Shown here piece after piece: positions 63,446 to 64,000 of a DNA stretch of 64,000 nt. Below the pieces are notes generated by a model. It saw nothing but the letters and a program-made list of their open reading frames with translations, was not told where the DNA came from and made no database searches. Numbering within the stretch: position 1 is the stretch's first letter; each line of letters starts with the position of its first letter. The translations under genes and the position numbers were made by a program. This DNA comes from Xinfangfangia pollutisoli (lineage in GTDB: Bacteria; Pseudomonadota; Alphaproteobacteria; Rhodobacterales; Rhodobacteraceae), in the NCBI RefSeq assembly GCF_020179405.1, contig NZ_JAICBZ010000010.1:1-64000 (forward strand), given 5' to 3'.

Positions 63446-64000
63446 CCGCCGCTTCCCTTCAAGACCGGCGGCGGGCGCCGGAAGATGTCGCGGAACATGC
63501 CGGGGGTCAGAATCGACAGCGGGTTGACGCTGACCGACGGGTTCTCGGCGCTTCCCGTAAGCCGGTAATTGAAGCCGAACAAGCCCTCGCCCTTGCGGGT
63601 GAAGATCTGCCCGATCCCGTTCAGCAGATACAGCGGCGAGATCGTGCCCTGAATGTCGATCCGCCCCGATTTCGACAGGTACAGCCCGGCGAAAGAGATC
63701 CCCATCGAGGCGCCGATCGCCGCGCCATGGCGGATCTCGACGCCCTCGGGGCTGAGGTAGAAATCGACATCGCCCTCGCCGAACAGAATCCCGTTGCCGT
63801 TCAGCTGTTCCAGCAGCCCCACGACCGAGACCGCCGACAGAAGCTCGGCCAGGGCCGGCGCGCCCTGCACCGACAGGTTCTGGAAGGTGGCAATGCCGCG
63901 ATACTGGCCCTCGGGGCCACGCGGCTGCAGGGTCATCTCCAGCGTGCCGCCGCGGCCCTTGTCGAAGATCCCCGCCGCCGCCATCACCGCCCCGGCATTG
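63442..64000 (-). CDS. AsmA-like/DUF3971 protein, C-terminal part (5' end outside window)
   Basis: The frame is open to the window edge, giving about 185 residues of a longer protein. The segment [20 protein letters not shown], the [20 protein letters not shown] stretch and [16 protein letters not shown]-like [19 protein letters not shown] are typical of the AsmA_2/YhdP C-terminal beta repeat. These proteins bridge the periplasm and carry phospholipids to the outer membrane. The end (RDIFRRPPP) is basic and Pro-rich. Translational coupling to queA is by ATGA. Confidence 0.75.
   Translation of the reverse strand, partial: NAGAVMAAAGIFDKGRGGTLEMTLQPRGPEGQYRGIATFQNLSVQGAPALAELLSAVSVVGLLEQLNGNGILFGEGDVDFYLSPEGVEIRHGAAIGASMGISFAGLYLSKSGRIDIQGTISPLYLLNGIGQIFTRKGEGLFGFNYRLTGSAENPSVSVNPLSILTPGMFRDIFRRPPPVLKGSGG

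Overview
The window is ordinary, GC-rich (roughly two thirds G+C by eye) chromosomal DNA from an alphaproteobacterium, most likely a Rhodobacteraceae member of the Paracoccus/Rhodobacter type. The assignment rests on an iscR-led suf operon whose IscR lacks the classical cysteine triad, a B12-dependent ribonucleotide reductase, a tandem pair of GAPDH genes, DUF1127 miniproteins, a cyclic beta-1,2-glucan synthase and NADP-type isocitrate dehydrogenase, plus codon usage. I saw no insertion sequence, prophage, CRISPR array, rRNA operon or replication origin. Nearly every base is in a gene, and most neighbours are packed with ATGA/TGATG overlaps.

Layout. 1-3774: the end of a TonB protein, then a MacA/MacB-type export operon on the minus strand. 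4087-7773: nrdJ, with a terminator and a possible NrdR box. 8241-14637: three DMT-family permeases, enolase, an FAD oxidoreductase, RluE and a DUF985 cupin. 14634-18437: DUF808 membrane protein, two GAPDH genes flanking a tiny membrane-protein ORF, and a DUF1127 gene. Three intergenic regions here share GTTAGCGC-type operators. 18441-22435: coaD, a CBS-domain protein, a LysR regulator divergent from mmsA, 17-bp repeats and a P/Q/R-rich small ORF. 22686-34711: two miniproteins, then an 8.6-kb cyclic-glucan synthase coupled to a transglutaminase-like protease and followed by an SLC13 permease. 34736-38149: a Crp/Fnr regulator and a run of small uncharacterised genes around a second transglutaminase-like protein. 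38385-46335: tRNA-Arg(CCG) and, on the minus strand, iscR-iscS-sufB-(two extra genes)-sufC-sufD-YIP1-sufS. 46500-49699: hydrolase, small protein, HD hydrolase, icd and a DUF1127-like miniprotein. 50130-53818: two tandem YitT proteins, typA/bipA and an RcnB-like secreted protein. 53839-64000: uvrA, rhodanese, two MFS carriers, methyltransferase, lpd, DUF924, queA and the end of an AsmA-like protein.

Functional themes: central carbon flow (eno, two gap genes, icd, lpd, mmsA) with a probable shared LacI-type operator at the gap locus; Fe-S cluster assembly under IscR and probably Irr; envelope glucan synthesis; and housekeeping DNA, RNA and CoA functions. No obviously new defence or biosynthetic system is present. 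The points most worth a second look are the gap-locus operator set, an RNA hairpin that buries the ribosome-binding site of the ORF between the gap genes, a dispersed 17-bp-periodic ATACG/CGTATGG motif, the single-cysteine IscR, and the small-gene cluster next to the glucan synthase.
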